NCBI GenBank assembly: GCA_963698735.1
Contig: CAVOSA010000036.1
Span: 31,830-95,829 of the forward strand
DNA: 64,000 nucleotides
Reading direction: 5' to 3'
Source: RPQJ01 sp963698735
Lineage (GTDB): Bacteria; Pseudomonadota; Gammaproteobacteria; Steroidobacterales; Steroidobacteraceae
The notes beneath the pieces are model-generated. The model was not told the DNA's origin. It worked only from the letters and a program-made list of their open reading frames with translations, and did no database searches. Shown in pieces: positions 9,285 through 18,476 of this stretch (positions are counted from its first letter, which is position 1; each line of letters opens with the position of its first letter). The position numbers and the translations under genes were made by a program.

Positions 9285-10181
9285 CTATTCCTCCGGCTTC
9301 GGCGGCGCGAGCGCGAGCGCGCGCTCATAGAGTTCCTTGCGGCTGCGGCCGGTGATCTGGGCCGCCATGCGCGCCGCTTGCGATACCGGTAATTCCTGCA
9401 GCAGCACGCCAAGCACGCGCGCGGCAGCCTGCGCATCGGCAGCGTCGTCGGCTGCTGCCGCGCCAGCGACGACGAGCACGATCTCGCCGCGCGTCATGTT
9501 CGCATCGCCCGCGCACTGCTGCGCAAGCCCGGCGAGCGTGCCGCGGTAGACATGTTCGAAACGCTTGGTCAGTTCGCGCGCGATGCTCGCCTCACGCTCT
9601 GCGCCGAAAGCCGCCGCCAGGTCTTCGAGGGTGGCCGCCAACCGATGCGGTGCCTCGTAGAAGACGAGCGTGCGCGACTCACGTGCGAGGCGCTCGAGCG
9701 TTTCGCGTCGCGCCCCCTGCTTCGCGGGCAGGAAGCCTTCGAACACGAAACGGTCGGTGGCCAGCCCGGCGACGGAGAGCGCAGCGATCGCGGCACACGG
9801 TCCGGGAATCGCGACGATTTCGACACCAGCACGCGCTGCGGCGGCCACCAGCAGCGAACCGGGATCGCTCATGAGCGGCGTGCCGGCATCGGTGACGAGC
9901 GCAATGCGTTCGCCCGCCTGCAGGCGGGCAACCAGCACCGGGACGCGCTCGCGTTCGTTGTGCTCGTGCAGCGACTCCACCGTTCCTGCCGGTCGCGCAA
10001 TGCCGCAGGCCTCCAGCAGCGTGCGGGTGTGCCGCGTATCCTCGGCGAGCAGCAGGTCCGCATCGCGCAGCCACGCGGCCGCCCGCGGACTCAGGTCCTG
10101 CAGGTTGCCGATCGGGGTTGCGACGACGAACAGTGTGCCGCCATGCGTCCGCCCCGTAGAATCCACTGCTGTATCGGTCAC
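9285..10181 (-). CDS. rsmI: 16S rRNA (cytidine1402-2'-O)-methyltransferase
   Basis: SAM-dependent tetrapyrrole-methylase-fold enzyme that 2'-O-methylates C1402 of 16S rRNA. Visible motifs are GTLFVVATPIGNLQDLSPRA at the start, LLAEDTRHTRTLLE, LVTDAGTPLMSDPG, the PGPCAAIAALSVAGL block and FVFEGFLPAKQGARR. I take the GTG at 10181 (298 residues), since the longer open frame would run across the start of the divergent lpoA gene. rnpB follows about 25 bases after the stop. Confidence 0.93.
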   Translation of the reverse strand: MTDTAVDSTGRTHGGTLFVVATPIGNLQDLSPRAAAWLRDADLLLAEDTRHTRTLLEACGIARPAGTVESLHEHNERERVPVLVARLQAGERIALVTDAGTPLMSDPGSLLVAAAARAGVEIVAIPGPCAAIAALSVAGLATDRFVFEGFLPAKQGARRETLERLARESRTLVFYEAPHRLAATLEDLAAAFGAEREASIARELTKRFEHVYRGTLAGLAQQCAGDANMTRGEIVLVVAGAAAADDAADAQAAARVLGVLLQELPVSQAARMAAQITGRSRKELYERALALAPPKPEE

Positions 10182-10204
10182 GCGCGCCTCCCGAAGGATC
10201 ACGC

Positions 10205-12136
10205 ATGCTGCACGTTTCGCTTCGTCGCGGGCAAGTTCACACCAGCCGCCGGTTGGCCTGGCTCGCCGGCCTGCTGCTGCTCGTACTGGGTGCAACGCTG
10301 GCGCACGCACAGGACTCCGCGCCCAGCCTCGCGAAGGCCGCCGCGATGGCCCGCGATGGCCGCCATCTCGAGGCCGCCGAGCGGTACGAACAACTCGCCC
10401 GTCATGGTTTCATGAACTGGGACGCTGGCATCGCGCTGCTCGCCGCTCGCGAGTACCTGGCCGGTGGATCGACCAAGGACGCGGAGAGATTGCTCGACAA
10501 GGCGCGCAGCCGCGTCCGGTCCGACGATGAGCGCGCATTGCTCGCGGAGGTCGAGGCCAGGCTGGCCCTTGCACGCGGCGACGCGGCGCGCGCGGTGGCC
10601 GCGTTGCGCACGTTGCCGTCGCCGCTGCCGGCCGAATCCGCCGCGGAATTGCTCGCCCTGCGTGGCAGCGCGGAGATCGCCGCGGGTGATGCACTCGCCG
10701 GCGTCCGCTCGTTCGAGGAGCGGGGCGCAGTGCTCGACTCACCGGCGGCGCGGACGGAAAACGACCGCCTGCTGTTCGACCAGTTGCTGCTCCATCCCCC
10801 GGGTGCGATCACCGCCGCGGGCATGTCGGAGCGCGAGCGCGGCTGGCTCGAACTGCCCGCGATCGTTACGGCAGGCGGCGACGAGGCGGCACGCGCGCAA
10901 GCCGCATCCAGTTGGGCGACTCAGCATCCCGGCCATCCGGGCGCTGCGTACCTGCCCGACACCGTGGCAACCGGGCCGGCCGTGGTGACACTCAGTGGCG
11001 GACCCGTGACGAGCATTGCCTTGCTGCTGCCCACGTCGGGCAAGCAGCAGGCCGCTGGAGCGGCGGTCCGCGACGGCTTCGCCGCCGCCTGGTTCGCTTC
11101 GTCGGCCGCGGACACGCGTCCGCGCATCGAGATGTACGACACAGCCGCGCTCGGCGCCGCTGCTGCGTACCAGCGTGCAATCTCCGAAGGGGCCCGCATG
11201 GTCGTCGGCCCGCTCACCAAGGAAGAGATCGTGGCGGTCGTCGCCTCGCAGCCAGCCGGATTGCCGGTGCCCACGCTCGCACTGAACTCCGCGGTGGCGG
11301 CAGGAGCAACGGTTCCCGCGTTTCTCTACCAGTTCGCTCTCGATCCGGAACAGGAAGCGCGCGCGGTTGCGCGGCGCATCGCTAACGACGGCCTCGTCCG
11401 CGGCATCGCGCTGTTTCCGGACAACGTGTGGGGCCAACGGCTGCGCGAGGCGTTCGAGCAGGAACTGGAGGCCACGGGAGCCGTCACCTTGATGGCCGCC
11501 CAGTACTACCCGCCTGGCGCAAAGGATTTTTCCGGTCCGCTGCGCGCTGCGCTCGGCCGCTTCGGCGGCGCTGGCGATCGCAGCTCGAACCCGGGCCAGC
11601 CGCTGCCACCGCGCGACGCAGCCGCGGAACAGGCCGCCGGACCGCAATTCGCGTTCGTTGCCGCAACACCGCAGGCCGCACGCGCCATCCGGCCGCAGCT
11701 GCGCTTCCAGATGACGTACGACTTGCCGCTCTATGCGACGTCCGATGCCTGGGACCCCAGCGTGCGCGTGGCTTCCGACATGGAAGGCATGGTGTTCCCG
11801 GAAATGCCGTGGCTGTTGTATGGCGGGCAAGGGGCGCCGGAGCTGTGGGACGCGCTGCAGGACGACTGGGCTGCGCGCTCGCGCGGCCGGCTGCGGCTGT
11901 ATGCCTTTGGCTACGACGCGTTCCGCCTCGCGCAACAACTCGGCAGTTCCGGAGTCGCCGCCGGCGTCGACGGGCTCACGGGCCTGCTGGAACTGAACCG
12001 CGCCGACGGGCACATCCAGCGCGGCCTGCAGTTCGCGCGCATCGAGGCCGGACGTCCGCAGGCCGCAGGGGCCAGCGTGGTGATCTTTCGCGACACTCCC
12101 GCCACAAATTCACCGGGCGCCCCGCCACCGCCGTGA
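10205..12136 (+). CDS. lpoA: LpoA-like penicillin-binding protein activator
   Basis: Homologue of LpoA/YraM, the outer-membrane activator of PBP1A. The 643 residues comprise a signal peptide (hydrophobic LAWLAGLLLLVLGATLAHA), a helical TPR-like N-terminal half (about 35-240) and a periplasmic-binding-protein-like C-terminal half from about residue 265 (SIALLLPTSGKQQAAGAAVR). The place next to rsmI and yraN matches E. coli. The signal peptide ends AHA-Q with no lipobox cysteine, so this copy may be a soluble periplasmic protein rather than a lipoprotein. The initiation codon used is the ATG at 10205. Confidence 0.85.
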   Translation: MLHVSLRRGQVHTSRRLAWLAGLLLLVLGATLAHAQDSAPSLAKAAAMARDGRHLEAAERYEQLARHGFMNWDAGIALLAAREYLAGGSTKDAERLLDKARSRVRSDDERALLAEVEARLALARGDAARAVAALRTLPSPLPAESAAELLALRGSAEIAAGDALAGVRSFEERGAVLDSPAARTENDRLLFDQLLLHPPGAITAAGMSERERGWLELPAIVTAGGDEAARAQAASSWATQHPGHPGAAYLPDTVATGPAVVTLSGGPVTSIALLLPTSGKQQAAGAAVRDGFAAAWFASSAADTRPRIEMYDTAALGAAAAYQRAISEGARMVVGPLTKEEIVAVVASQPAGLPVPTLALNSAVAAGATVPAFLYQFALDPEQEARAVARRIANDGLVRGIALFPDNVWGQRLREAFEQELEATGAVTLMAAQYYPPGAKDFSGPLRAALGRFGGAGDRSSNPGQPLPPRDAAAEQAAGPQFAFVAATPQAARAIRPQLRFQMTYDLPLYATSDAWDPSVRVASDMEGMVFPEMPWLLYGGQGAPELWDALQDDWAARSRGRLRLYAFGYDAFRLAQQLGSSGVAAGVDGLTGLLELNRADGHIQRGLQFARIEAGRPQAAGASVVIFRDTPATNSPGAPPPP

Positions 12137-12181
12137 GCGACAACGGGCGCTCCGCCGTCACGACGACGGCTGGGCGCCTGG

Positions 12182-12574
12182 ATGCAACACGAACCAGCAA
12201 CGACGACCGAGATCGGCCGTGCCGGCGAGACACGCGCGCTGCGCTACCTGGAGGCCGAGGGCCTCGTCCTGCTCGTGCGCAACTATCGGTGCCGGGCCGG
12301 GGAAATCGACCTGGTCATGATGGATCCCGCGGCACGCATACTGGTGCTGGTCGAGGTTCGATCGCGATCGCGGAGCGACTTCGGGCGCGCGGCTGCGACG
12401 GTCAGCCAGGCCAAGCAGCGTCGCTGCTCGCTGGCCGCCCGTCACCTGCTCATGAGTCGGCGCGAACTGCGGCGGCTGCGGGCGCGGTTCGACGTGGTCG
12501 CGATCGACCCGTCGCTGGCACCAGGCGGCGATCCGGTCGTCACGTGGATTCGCAATGCGTTCGTGCTTTCCTAG
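12182..12574 (+). CDS. yraN: YraN family (UPF0102) endonuclease-like protein
   Basis: Small protein with a restriction-endonuclease-like fold of unproven function. The 130 residues show the family signature: GRAGETRALRYLEAEG near the start, NYRCRAGEIDLVMMD and LVEVRSRSRSDFG (the Glu/Asp-Glu-x-Arg elements resembling a PD-(D/E)xK site), then a C-terminal RFDVVAID. It follows lpoA by 45 bases, as in other proteobacteria. Confidence 0.93.
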   Translation: MQHEPATTTEIGRAGETRALRYLEAEGLVLLVRNYRCRAGEIDLVMMDPAARILVLVEVRSRSRSDFGRAAATVSQAKQRRCSLAARHLLMSRRELRRLRARFDVVAIDPSLAPGGDPVVTWIRNAFVLS

Positions 12575-12650
12575 CTGTTCCGCGAAGCTGGAAATGCAGC
12601 AGGGCATCGCGCAGCAGGCGTCGGATCACTTCGACGAGCCGGCTCAGGTG

Positions 12651-14651
12651 TCAGGGCGTGTACCAGATCGGCGACGTCCACGCCCGTTCCTGCTGCTTCA
12701 TCGGAACGTCGTCGCTCATCTTCACGCCGAAACGCACCTGGTCGTACGCCGTCCAGCGGGGCGTCGGGATCTCGATCACGCGGGCGTAGTAGAAGGCGCG
12801 CTGGCCCGGCTGGAAGTCCGGGTCTTTCCACACCGCCGACAGTTCCGCCGCGCCGATCGTGTTGGTGAACGTGGCCCGGGCGACATCGACCGTGTCGCCT
12901 ACCGGCGGCAGCTTACCGTCCTTGCCGGGCTTGCGGTCGCCGGCCCACACCACCTCGTACACCTTCTCCTGCGCAGTGCCCGAGGCATCGAGCCAACCCT
13001 TGACCACCTGGATGCGGTCGAGGTTGGCGCCGGTCGGGTCCTTCATCGCCGCCACCAGGAACAAGGGCGTCTTGCCGGGCGCAGCGGACTTCAGGTCGCC
13101 GCCCATCGGCACGCCCTTGGTGTAGCCGACCTCGGCGAGGTAGCGCGACTCGGCGTCCTCGGGCACGTAGTCGTAGCCGCCGAAGAAGCGCACCGTCAGG
13201 CGCGTGCCGGACGTGCCGTAGGTCTCGCGGCGCATCATTGCGTCGAAGATCGCGTCGCGCGTGTTCTCGGTGGCCCAGACGGCCGCGTAGCCAGCCGCGA
13301 GGTACTGCCAGGTGTAGCGCGCCGCGCCGTCACCCCCTTCGCCGGTGTTCGAACGCTGCTTCCAGCGATCCGGGCTCGGCTCCTGCCCGGGGAACTTGCC
13401 GAAGAAGTTGTCCTCCTCGACGAACGGCAGCGCGTTGTGCGCGTCGGAGCTGCCGATGATGCCGGACTTGAACGGATTGACGCCCAGCTTCGCCTCGTGT
13501 TCGAGGCCGCGCATGAATCCTGCACGCACGTAGCTCGTGGGCATCATCTCCGGGGTGAGTTTCCCGCCGAGAGTCAGGTTGCCGAGTTCCCAGCCGGCGA
13601 TGCCGTACTCGAGGAACTCGTCGTTCGGGGACAGTTTCGGATGGCTCTCGGAGGCACCCTTCATCTGCACGATCTCCTGCACCGGCTCCCAGCGCTGCCG
13701 GCGCTCGGCGTAGTCCTTCGACAGCGGCGCGCCGCTGAAGGTCTGCGCGGCGTACATGCGGCCGTTCGACAGGTTGCCGTTGTGCGGAATCGCGAGCGCA
13801 CGGCCGCCGGTGCGCTGTTCGTAAGTGGCCATCCACTCCCAGAGCTTCTCGGGATCCTCGCTCTGCCACGAACTGAACGGGAATACCTGCCCTGCCCGGT
13901 CCGCGCCGTCGCGCAGCACCACGTTGCGGTGCAGGTTGTCGCCGCCCGGCGTCGGCGTCCACTCGAAGCCGATGAACGTGGTGAACTTCCCGGGCTCGTT
14001 GTACTGGTCGGCCATGACGGCCGCGCGCTGCCACACCGACATCATGAGCGGGCCCGCGGTCTTCGGGTTGGTCAACACCGATGGCAATGTGTTGCTCGCC
14101 TGCGCACCGATCACTTCGGTCACGGCCGCGGCCGCCTCGGCGCCGCCGGCCTTCATCATGCGGTTCCAGCGCTGGAGAGTGCTGTCGCCCATCAGCACCG
14201 GGTTGGATTTGTAGACCTCGGTGATCAGGCCGAGGCCCTCGGCGTGGTCGCTCAGGACGACGAAGTCGAGCGGGCGCGGCAGGCGCGCCGGCAGGCCGGT
14301 CGTCGAGATCACTTCTTCACCGCGCGAAATGCGGTAGGTCTCCTCGGGCGTGAAGCGGGTGCCGGTCGTGAAGGCGTCGCCGGAGTTGGCGCTGTGCAGG
14401 TGGGTGTCGCCCCACAGGACGCGCGTCGGGTACTTGCGGCCGGCGTACGGCGAATAGGCTCTCGCCTGAGGCGACGGGCTGCCGGCGCGCATGGGGACCG
14501 CAGCCTCGTAGGTATCGTCTACCACGCCACGGACGGTGGTGTCGGGTGCCGGGGCGGCGCGCGCGCCGATCACCGGCGCGACCGTGAGCAAGCTTGCGGC
14601 CAGCGCCAGCGCGGCAACACCGGCAGGCGTGCGATAGTCGATCGTCGTCAT
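12651..14651 (-). CDS. Secreted DUF3604 domain protein
   Basis: Protein of 666 residues covered mostly by the DUF3604 domain, whose biochemical role is not established. The ATG at 14651 has a strong ribosome site (GGGAGGAG) and opens a clear signal peptide (AALALAASLLTVAPVIGARA). Metal-ligand-like residues typical of a PHP-type fold are present: LWGDTHLHSANSGDAF near residue 80, VVLSDHAEG near 130, and IGSSDAHNALPF near 400. These suggest a metal-dependent hydrolase in the periplasm, but the substrate is unknown. Nothing in the neighbourhood points to a pathway; yraN converges on it. Confidence 0.85.
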   Translation of the reverse strand: MTTIDYRTPAGVAALALAASLLTVAPVIGARAAPAPDTTVRGVVDDTYEAAVPMRAGSPSPQARAYSPYAGRKYPTRVLWGDTHLHSANSGDAFTTGTRFTPEETYRISRGEEVISTTGLPARLPRPLDFVVLSDHAEGLGLITEVYKSNPVLMGDSTLQRWNRMMKAGGAEAAAAVTEVIGAQASNTLPSVLTNPKTAGPLMMSVWQRAAVMADQYNEPGKFTTFIGFEWTPTPGGDNLHRNVVLRDGADRAGQVFPFSSWQSEDPEKLWEWMATYEQRTGGRALAIPHNGNLSNGRMYAAQTFSGAPLSKDYAERRQRWEPVQEIVQMKGASESHPKLSPNDEFLEYGIAGWELGNLTLGGKLTPEMMPTSYVRAGFMRGLEHEAKLGVNPFKSGIIGSSDAHNALPFVEEDNFFGKFPGQEPSPDRWKQRSNTGEGGDGAARYTWQYLAAGYAAVWATENTRDAIFDAMMRRETYGTSGTRLTVRFFGGYDYVPEDAESRYLAEVGYTKGVPMGGDLKSAAPGKTPLFLVAAMKDPTGANLDRIQVVKGWLDASGTAQEKVYEVVWAGDRKPGKDGKLPPVGDTVDVARATFTNTIGAAELSAVWKDPDFQPGQRAFYYARVIEIPTPRWTAYDQVRFGVKMSDDVPMKQQERAWTSPIWYTP

Positions 14652-14748
14652 TTCTCCTCCCTTGCTGCCCACGTGGCGGCAGCCTCCGTCTGGATCAGGC
14701 GCGCGGTCACGACCCCGCGCTGGCCGGCGCTGCACGCGCGCCGAGACT

Positions 14749-14943
14749 TTACCCGATGCCGGCGTCGATCATGAAGATCTCCGAGTCGTGGAACGCGACG
14801 TCCGAGTCGCCCTCGCCCCACAGCACGCTGCCGGCCGGGTGCAAGCGTCCGCTCGCGAATGGCGGCCGGTAGAACAGCGTCGTGTCCACGATCACGCCAT
14901 CGGCGTCCGTGTAGTGCCACTTGCCGCCCAACGGCACCACCTA
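14749..14943 (-). pseudogene. 3' remnant of an unidentified gene
   Basis: This frame of about 64 codons ends in TAA at 14749 and has the G/C-rich third positions of the real genes around it. It reads VPLGGKWHYTDADGVIVD at the start and HDSEIFMIDAGIG at the end. There is no plausible N-terminus: a TAG stands directly in front of its first GTG. Upstream, a different frame (14892-15086) also looks protein-like, with SALLAFFDVESDLRVRLL and REVDWVDALVG. I recognise neither. The stretch between sspB and the DUF3604 gene therefore seems to hold broken gene pieces. Confidence 0.4.
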
Positions 14944-15151
14944 TTGAGACCGACCAGCGCGTCGACCCAGTCGACTTCTCGGCTCGCGGCCCTGACCTGA
15001 TGCAACAGCCTGACCCGCAGGTCCGACTCGACGTCGAAAAAGGCGAGCAAGGCGGAGACCGGGGCTCCGCGCCTGACAGCTGGCACCAGATCCGGCTTGC
15101 TGCTACCAGGCTGCAAGACGGCGGCGACGGTGCGGCGAGCGATGGCCGCAG

Positions 15152-15590
15152 CTACTTGACGACTTTGAGCCGCGCGCGGCGACTGTCGGTTGGCGCCGTG
15201 GGCTTCGGGCCGGATTCGTCGCCGCGGCGATTCCGGCGCGCGCGCCTGGTCGCCAGGCGGAACGGGCGGCGACGGATCGACGTCATCATCCGCGAAAATC
15301 ATGCCCTGCCCCGTCTCGCGCGCGTAGATCGCCAGCACCGCATTGATCGGCGCACGCACCGACATGCTGACGCCGCCGAACCGCCCGCTGAAACTGACTT
15401 CGTCGTTACCCAGCCGCAGGTTGGCCGTCGCGCTCCAGCTCGCGTTCAGCACGATCTTGCCGTCCTTGACGTACTGCCGGGGCACTTCGACGCCGGCCGC
15501 GTTTGCATCGACCACCAGGTGCGGCGTGCACAGGCTGTCCGAGATCCATTCGTGGATGGCCCGCAGCAGGTAAGGCCGCCGCGCCTTCAT
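15152..15590 (-). pseudogene. sspB: SspB, ClpXP adaptor, with an apparent frameshift
   Basis: SspB tethers ssrA-tagged and other substrates to ClpXP. The N-terminal substrate-binding domain is complete: ARRPYLLRAIHEW at the start, TPHLVVDANAAGVEVP, GNDEVSFSGRFGG and VLAIYARETGQGM. After GDQARA the open frame leaves the family pattern and runs on to 14892, while the neighbouring frame encodes the expected tail, ending in RARLKVVK and a TAG at 15152; that peptide is the ClpX-docking motif. The break is at a GC dinucleotide run around 15237-15248, where two extra bases would restore a 146-residue protein. The start is the ATG at 15590; a GTG at 15641 is an alternative. sspA lies just upstream. 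Confidence 0.85.
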
Positions 15591-15684
15591 GGGCGGTCCC
15601 GAAGGAGGTGGTGCCGGCGGGGGACTGCTGGTCGTCGTCACGGCGACAGTATGCCGCGGGCTGGCCGGCCCAGGGAGACGGAAC

Positions 15685-16323
15685 TCAGCCAGCCGCCAGG
15701 CGCCGGGGCGCCCGCATGTTGCGCTCGGTTTCGTTCAGGCTGCGCTGGAACGAAGCACGCGCGAAGATCTTGGTCGCATAGCGCTCCAGCGCTGGCGCCG
15801 CGCTGACGATCGCCGCCGTGTCCACGTCCCAGCGCGGCAGGCGCCACAGGATCGGCGCCACTGCAGCATCGAGCTGCGAGAACTGGTCGGACAGGAACCA
15901 TGGCCGCGCGCGAAACAGCGGATCGGAAGCGAGCATGCTTTCGGTCAGCAGCTTGCGTGCCCGCTCCTTGTCGCGCCGGTCCGCGCCCGAGCCCGGCTCG
16001 AGCACGTCGGCGACCGCGTACCAGTCCTGCTCGATTCGCCGCAGCGCGACGCGCGCCTGCGCCCGCACGCCTGGATCGGTCGAGGTCATCGATGGGTGCG
16101 GGAAGCGCTCGTCCAGGTACTCGCAGATGATGCCGGGTTCATAGACCACCAGGTCGCGGTCGACCAGCGTGGGCACGGTCTGGTACGGGTTGAGGTCGAT
16201 GAGGTCTTCGGGCGGATGAGCCGGGTCCGTCTCGACGACACGCGTCTCGAGGGCCTTTTCCGCCAGCACAAAGCGAACACGGTGGCAGCGCGCGTCGGCG
16301 GCGCGCGAATAGAGCGTCATCAT
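15685..16323 (-). CDS. sspA: Stringent starvation protein A
   Basis: RNA polymerase-associated protein with a glutathione-S-transferase fold, involved in stationary-phase and stress gene expression. The 212 residues show the thioredoxin-like N-terminal domain (TLYSRAADARCHRVRFVLAE), the NPYQTVPTLVDRDLVVYEPG block, IICEYLDERFPHP and an all-helical C-terminal domain (WFLSDQFSQLDAAVAPILWRL). It sits between petC and sspB, the standard gammaproteobacterial arrangement. Confidence 0.93.
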   Translation of the reverse strand: MMTLYSRAADARCHRVRFVLAEKALETRVVETDPAHPPEDLIDLNPYQTVPTLVDRDLVVYEPGIICEYLDERFPHPSMTSTDPGVRAQARVALRRIEQDWYAVADVLEPGSGADRRDKERARKLLTESMLASDPLFRARPWFLSDQFSQLDAAVAPILWRLPRWDVDTAAIVSAAPALERYATKIFARASFQRSLNETERNMRAPRRLAAG

Positions 16324-16453
16324 GCTGGGGGAACTCCTGGTCCTGCAGCACGAAAAACTGGCCGCGCGCTCGCCGGCTGCAGCTTCCCCTCCGCTCCACG
16401 TGACGCCGCAAGGCGCCGGGAAATCGATGGGTGCCGCGCCGGCCGAAGCCGGC

Positions 16454-17215
16454 TTACTTCACGTCTTTCCAGTATTCCTTCTTGAGCGCGTACGCGAGCA
16501 GAGTGAAGAACACCAGGAACGCGATCACTGCATAGCCGAGCGACTGGCGCCTGGCCTGCACCGGTTCGCCGATGTACTCGAGGAAGTTGACGGTATCACG
16601 GACGAACGCATCGTACTCTTCGGGCGTCAGCTTGCCAGGAGCGGCCAGCTTGAACTCCTTGAAGTGCTTCTGCACGTTGCCCTGCGCGTCCGTGCGGCCT
16701 TCCCACACCGCTTCCTGCGTGCCCTGCAGTTCCCACAGCACGTGCGGCATCGCGGTGCCCGGCAGCGCGAGGTTGTTCACGCCGGTGCCCTTGGCCGGGT
16801 CCGCGTAGAACGACTTCAGGAACGTATAGACGTAGTCCGGGCCCTTGCTGCGCGCGATCAGCGACAGGTCGGGCGGCGGCACTCCGAACCATGTCTTGCT
16901 GTCAGCAGCCTGCAGCCCATTGACCATCGTCGAGTGCGGCGACTCGCCGGACCAGAGCAGGTTCTCCGTCAGCTGCTGCTCGGTGAGCCCGATGTCCGCC
17001 GCCATGCGGTTGTAGCGCACGTACTTGGCCGAATGGCATGCGAGGCAGTGGTTGACGAAATTCTTCGCGCCCCGCTGCAACGACGCCTGGTTGTGGATGT
17101 CGTTGTTCGCCTTTTCGACGTGCGTCTCGCCGCCCGCCGCAAAAGCCAGAGACGGCAGGGCGAGCAGTGTCGCGACGAAGGCAAGGATCTTCTGCTGGTG
17201 ACGATCAGTGCGCAT
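16454..17215 (-). CDS. petC: Ubiquinol-cytochrome c reductase, cytochrome c1
   Basis: Membrane-anchored c-type cytochrome of complex III, which passes electrons from the Rieske protein to cytochrome c. The 253 residues contain a cleavable signal peptide (KILAFVATLLALPSLAFA), one haem-binding CLACH in NHCLACHSAKYVRYN near residue 58, the PDLSLIARSKGPDYVYTFL block and a C-terminal anchor helix (AVIAFLVFFTLLAYALKKEYW). Its start overlaps the end of petB by 11 bases. Confidence 0.96.
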   Translation of the reverse strand: MRTDRHQQKILAFVATLLALPSLAFAAGGETHVEKANNDIHNQASLQRGAKNFVNHCLACHSAKYVRYNRMAADIGLTEQQLTENLLWSGESPHSTMVNGLQAADSKTWFGVPPPDLSLIARSKGPDYVYTFLKSFYADPAKGTGVNNLALPGTAMPHVLWELQGTQEAVWEGRTDAQGNVQKHFKEFKLAAPGKLTPEEYDAFVRDTVNFLEYIGEPVQARRQSLGYAVIAFLVFFTLLAYALKKEYWKDVK

Positions 17216-18476
17216 GGTACGTAACCCTCGTCGGCACGGGCTTGGTCTTGTCGATGCTCGTGTACCACGGCATCAGCAGGAAGAAGGCGAAGTAGAAGAC
17301 CGCGAACACGCGCGACGCCATCGTGAAGGCCGGCGTCGGCGGCTGCAGGCCGAGATAGCCCAGTGCAAGGAAGCTGATCGCGAACGAGTACAGGAAGAAC
17401 TTGAAGAGCGGCCCGCGGTAGCGGATCGACTTCACCTTGCCGCGGTCGAGCCAGGGCAGGAAGACGAACAGCACGACGGCGATGCCCATCAGCGCGGCGC
17501 CGAGCGGCTTGCTCGGGACGGCGCGCAGGATCGCGTAGAACGGCGTGAAGTACCACACCGGCGCGATGTGCGGCGGCGTCTGCAGCGCGTTCGCGGGGTC
17601 GAAGTTGGCGTTCTCCAGGAAGTACCCACCCATCGTCGGCGCGAAGAAGATGACCAGCGCGAACAGGATCAGGAACACGCCGAGCCCGACCATGTCCTTG
17701 ACGGTGTAGTACGGGTGGAACGGGATGCCGTCGAGCGGGATGCCGTCCGGCCCCTTGACCTTCTTGATCTCGACGCCGTCCGGGTTGTTCGAGCCCACTT
17801 CGTGCAGCGCCATCAGGTGCGCGATCACGAGGAAGACGAGCGCGAACGGGATGGCGATGACGTGCAGCGCGAAGAAGCGGTTCAGCGTGACGTCGGAGAT
17901 GTAGAAGTCGCCGCGAATCCATTCCGTGAGCGAGTCGCCGACCACCGGGATGGCCCCGAACAGCGACACGATCACCTGCGCGCCCCAGTACGACATGTTG
18001 CCCCAGGGGAGGAGGTAGCCGAAGAAGCCTTCGGCCATCAGCGCGAAGTAGATCAGCATGCCGAAGATCCACAGCAGCTCGCGCGGCTTCTGGTACGACC
18101 CGTACAGCAGCGCGCGGAACATGTGCAGGTAGACGACGATGAAGAACGCCGACGCGCCGGTCGAGTGGATGTAGCGGATCAGCCAGCCCCACTCCACGTC
18201 GCGCATGATGTATTCGACGGAGCCAAAGGCCTCGGCCGACGAGGGCTTGTAGTTCATCGTCAGGAACAGGCCCGAGAGAATCTGGATCACCAGCACGACC
18301 AGGGCCAGCGAGCCGAAGTAGTACCAGAAGTTCATGTTCTTCGGCGCGTAGTACTCGGACACCTGCGATTTCCACAGGGCCGTCAGCGGGAAACGCTCGT
18401 CGATCCAGGCGGTCACGTTCGCCAGCACCCCGTCGCCCGTCTTCGCGGCGGCCTTCGCGTTGCTGCTGCTCATCAC
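17205..18476 (-). CDS. petB: Ubiquinol-cytochrome c reductase, cytochrome b
   Basis: Core subunit of the bc1 complex holding haems bL and bH and both quinone sites. The 423 residues have eight or more membrane helices. Paired haem ligands are visible (HSTGASAFFIVVYLHMFRA, then FFALHVIAIPFALVFLVIAH), and PEW is replaced by the related PVWYFTPFYAILRAVP in the Qo region. It overlaps petA by four bases (ATGA). Confidence 0.96.
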   Translation of the reverse strand: MMSSSNAKAAAKTGDGVLANVTAWIDERFPLTALWKSQVSEYYAPKNMNFWYYFGSLALVVLVIQILSGLFLTMNYKPSSAEAFGSVEYIMRDVEWGWLIRYIHSTGASAFFIVVYLHMFRALLYGSYQKPRELLWIFGMLIYFALMAEGFFGYLLPWGNMSYWGAQVIVSLFGAIPVVGDSLTEWIRGDFYISDVTLNRFFALHVIAIPFALVFLVIAHLMALHEVGSNNPDGVEIKKVKGPDGIPLDGIPFHPYYTVKDMVGLGVFLILFALVIFFAPTMGGYFLENANFDPANALQTPPHIAPVWYFTPFYAILRAVPSKPLGAALMGIAVVLFVFLPWLDRGKVKSIRYRGPLFKFFLYSFAISFLALGYLGLQPPTPAFTMASRVFAVFYFAFFLLMPWYTSIDKTKPVPTRVTYHAH

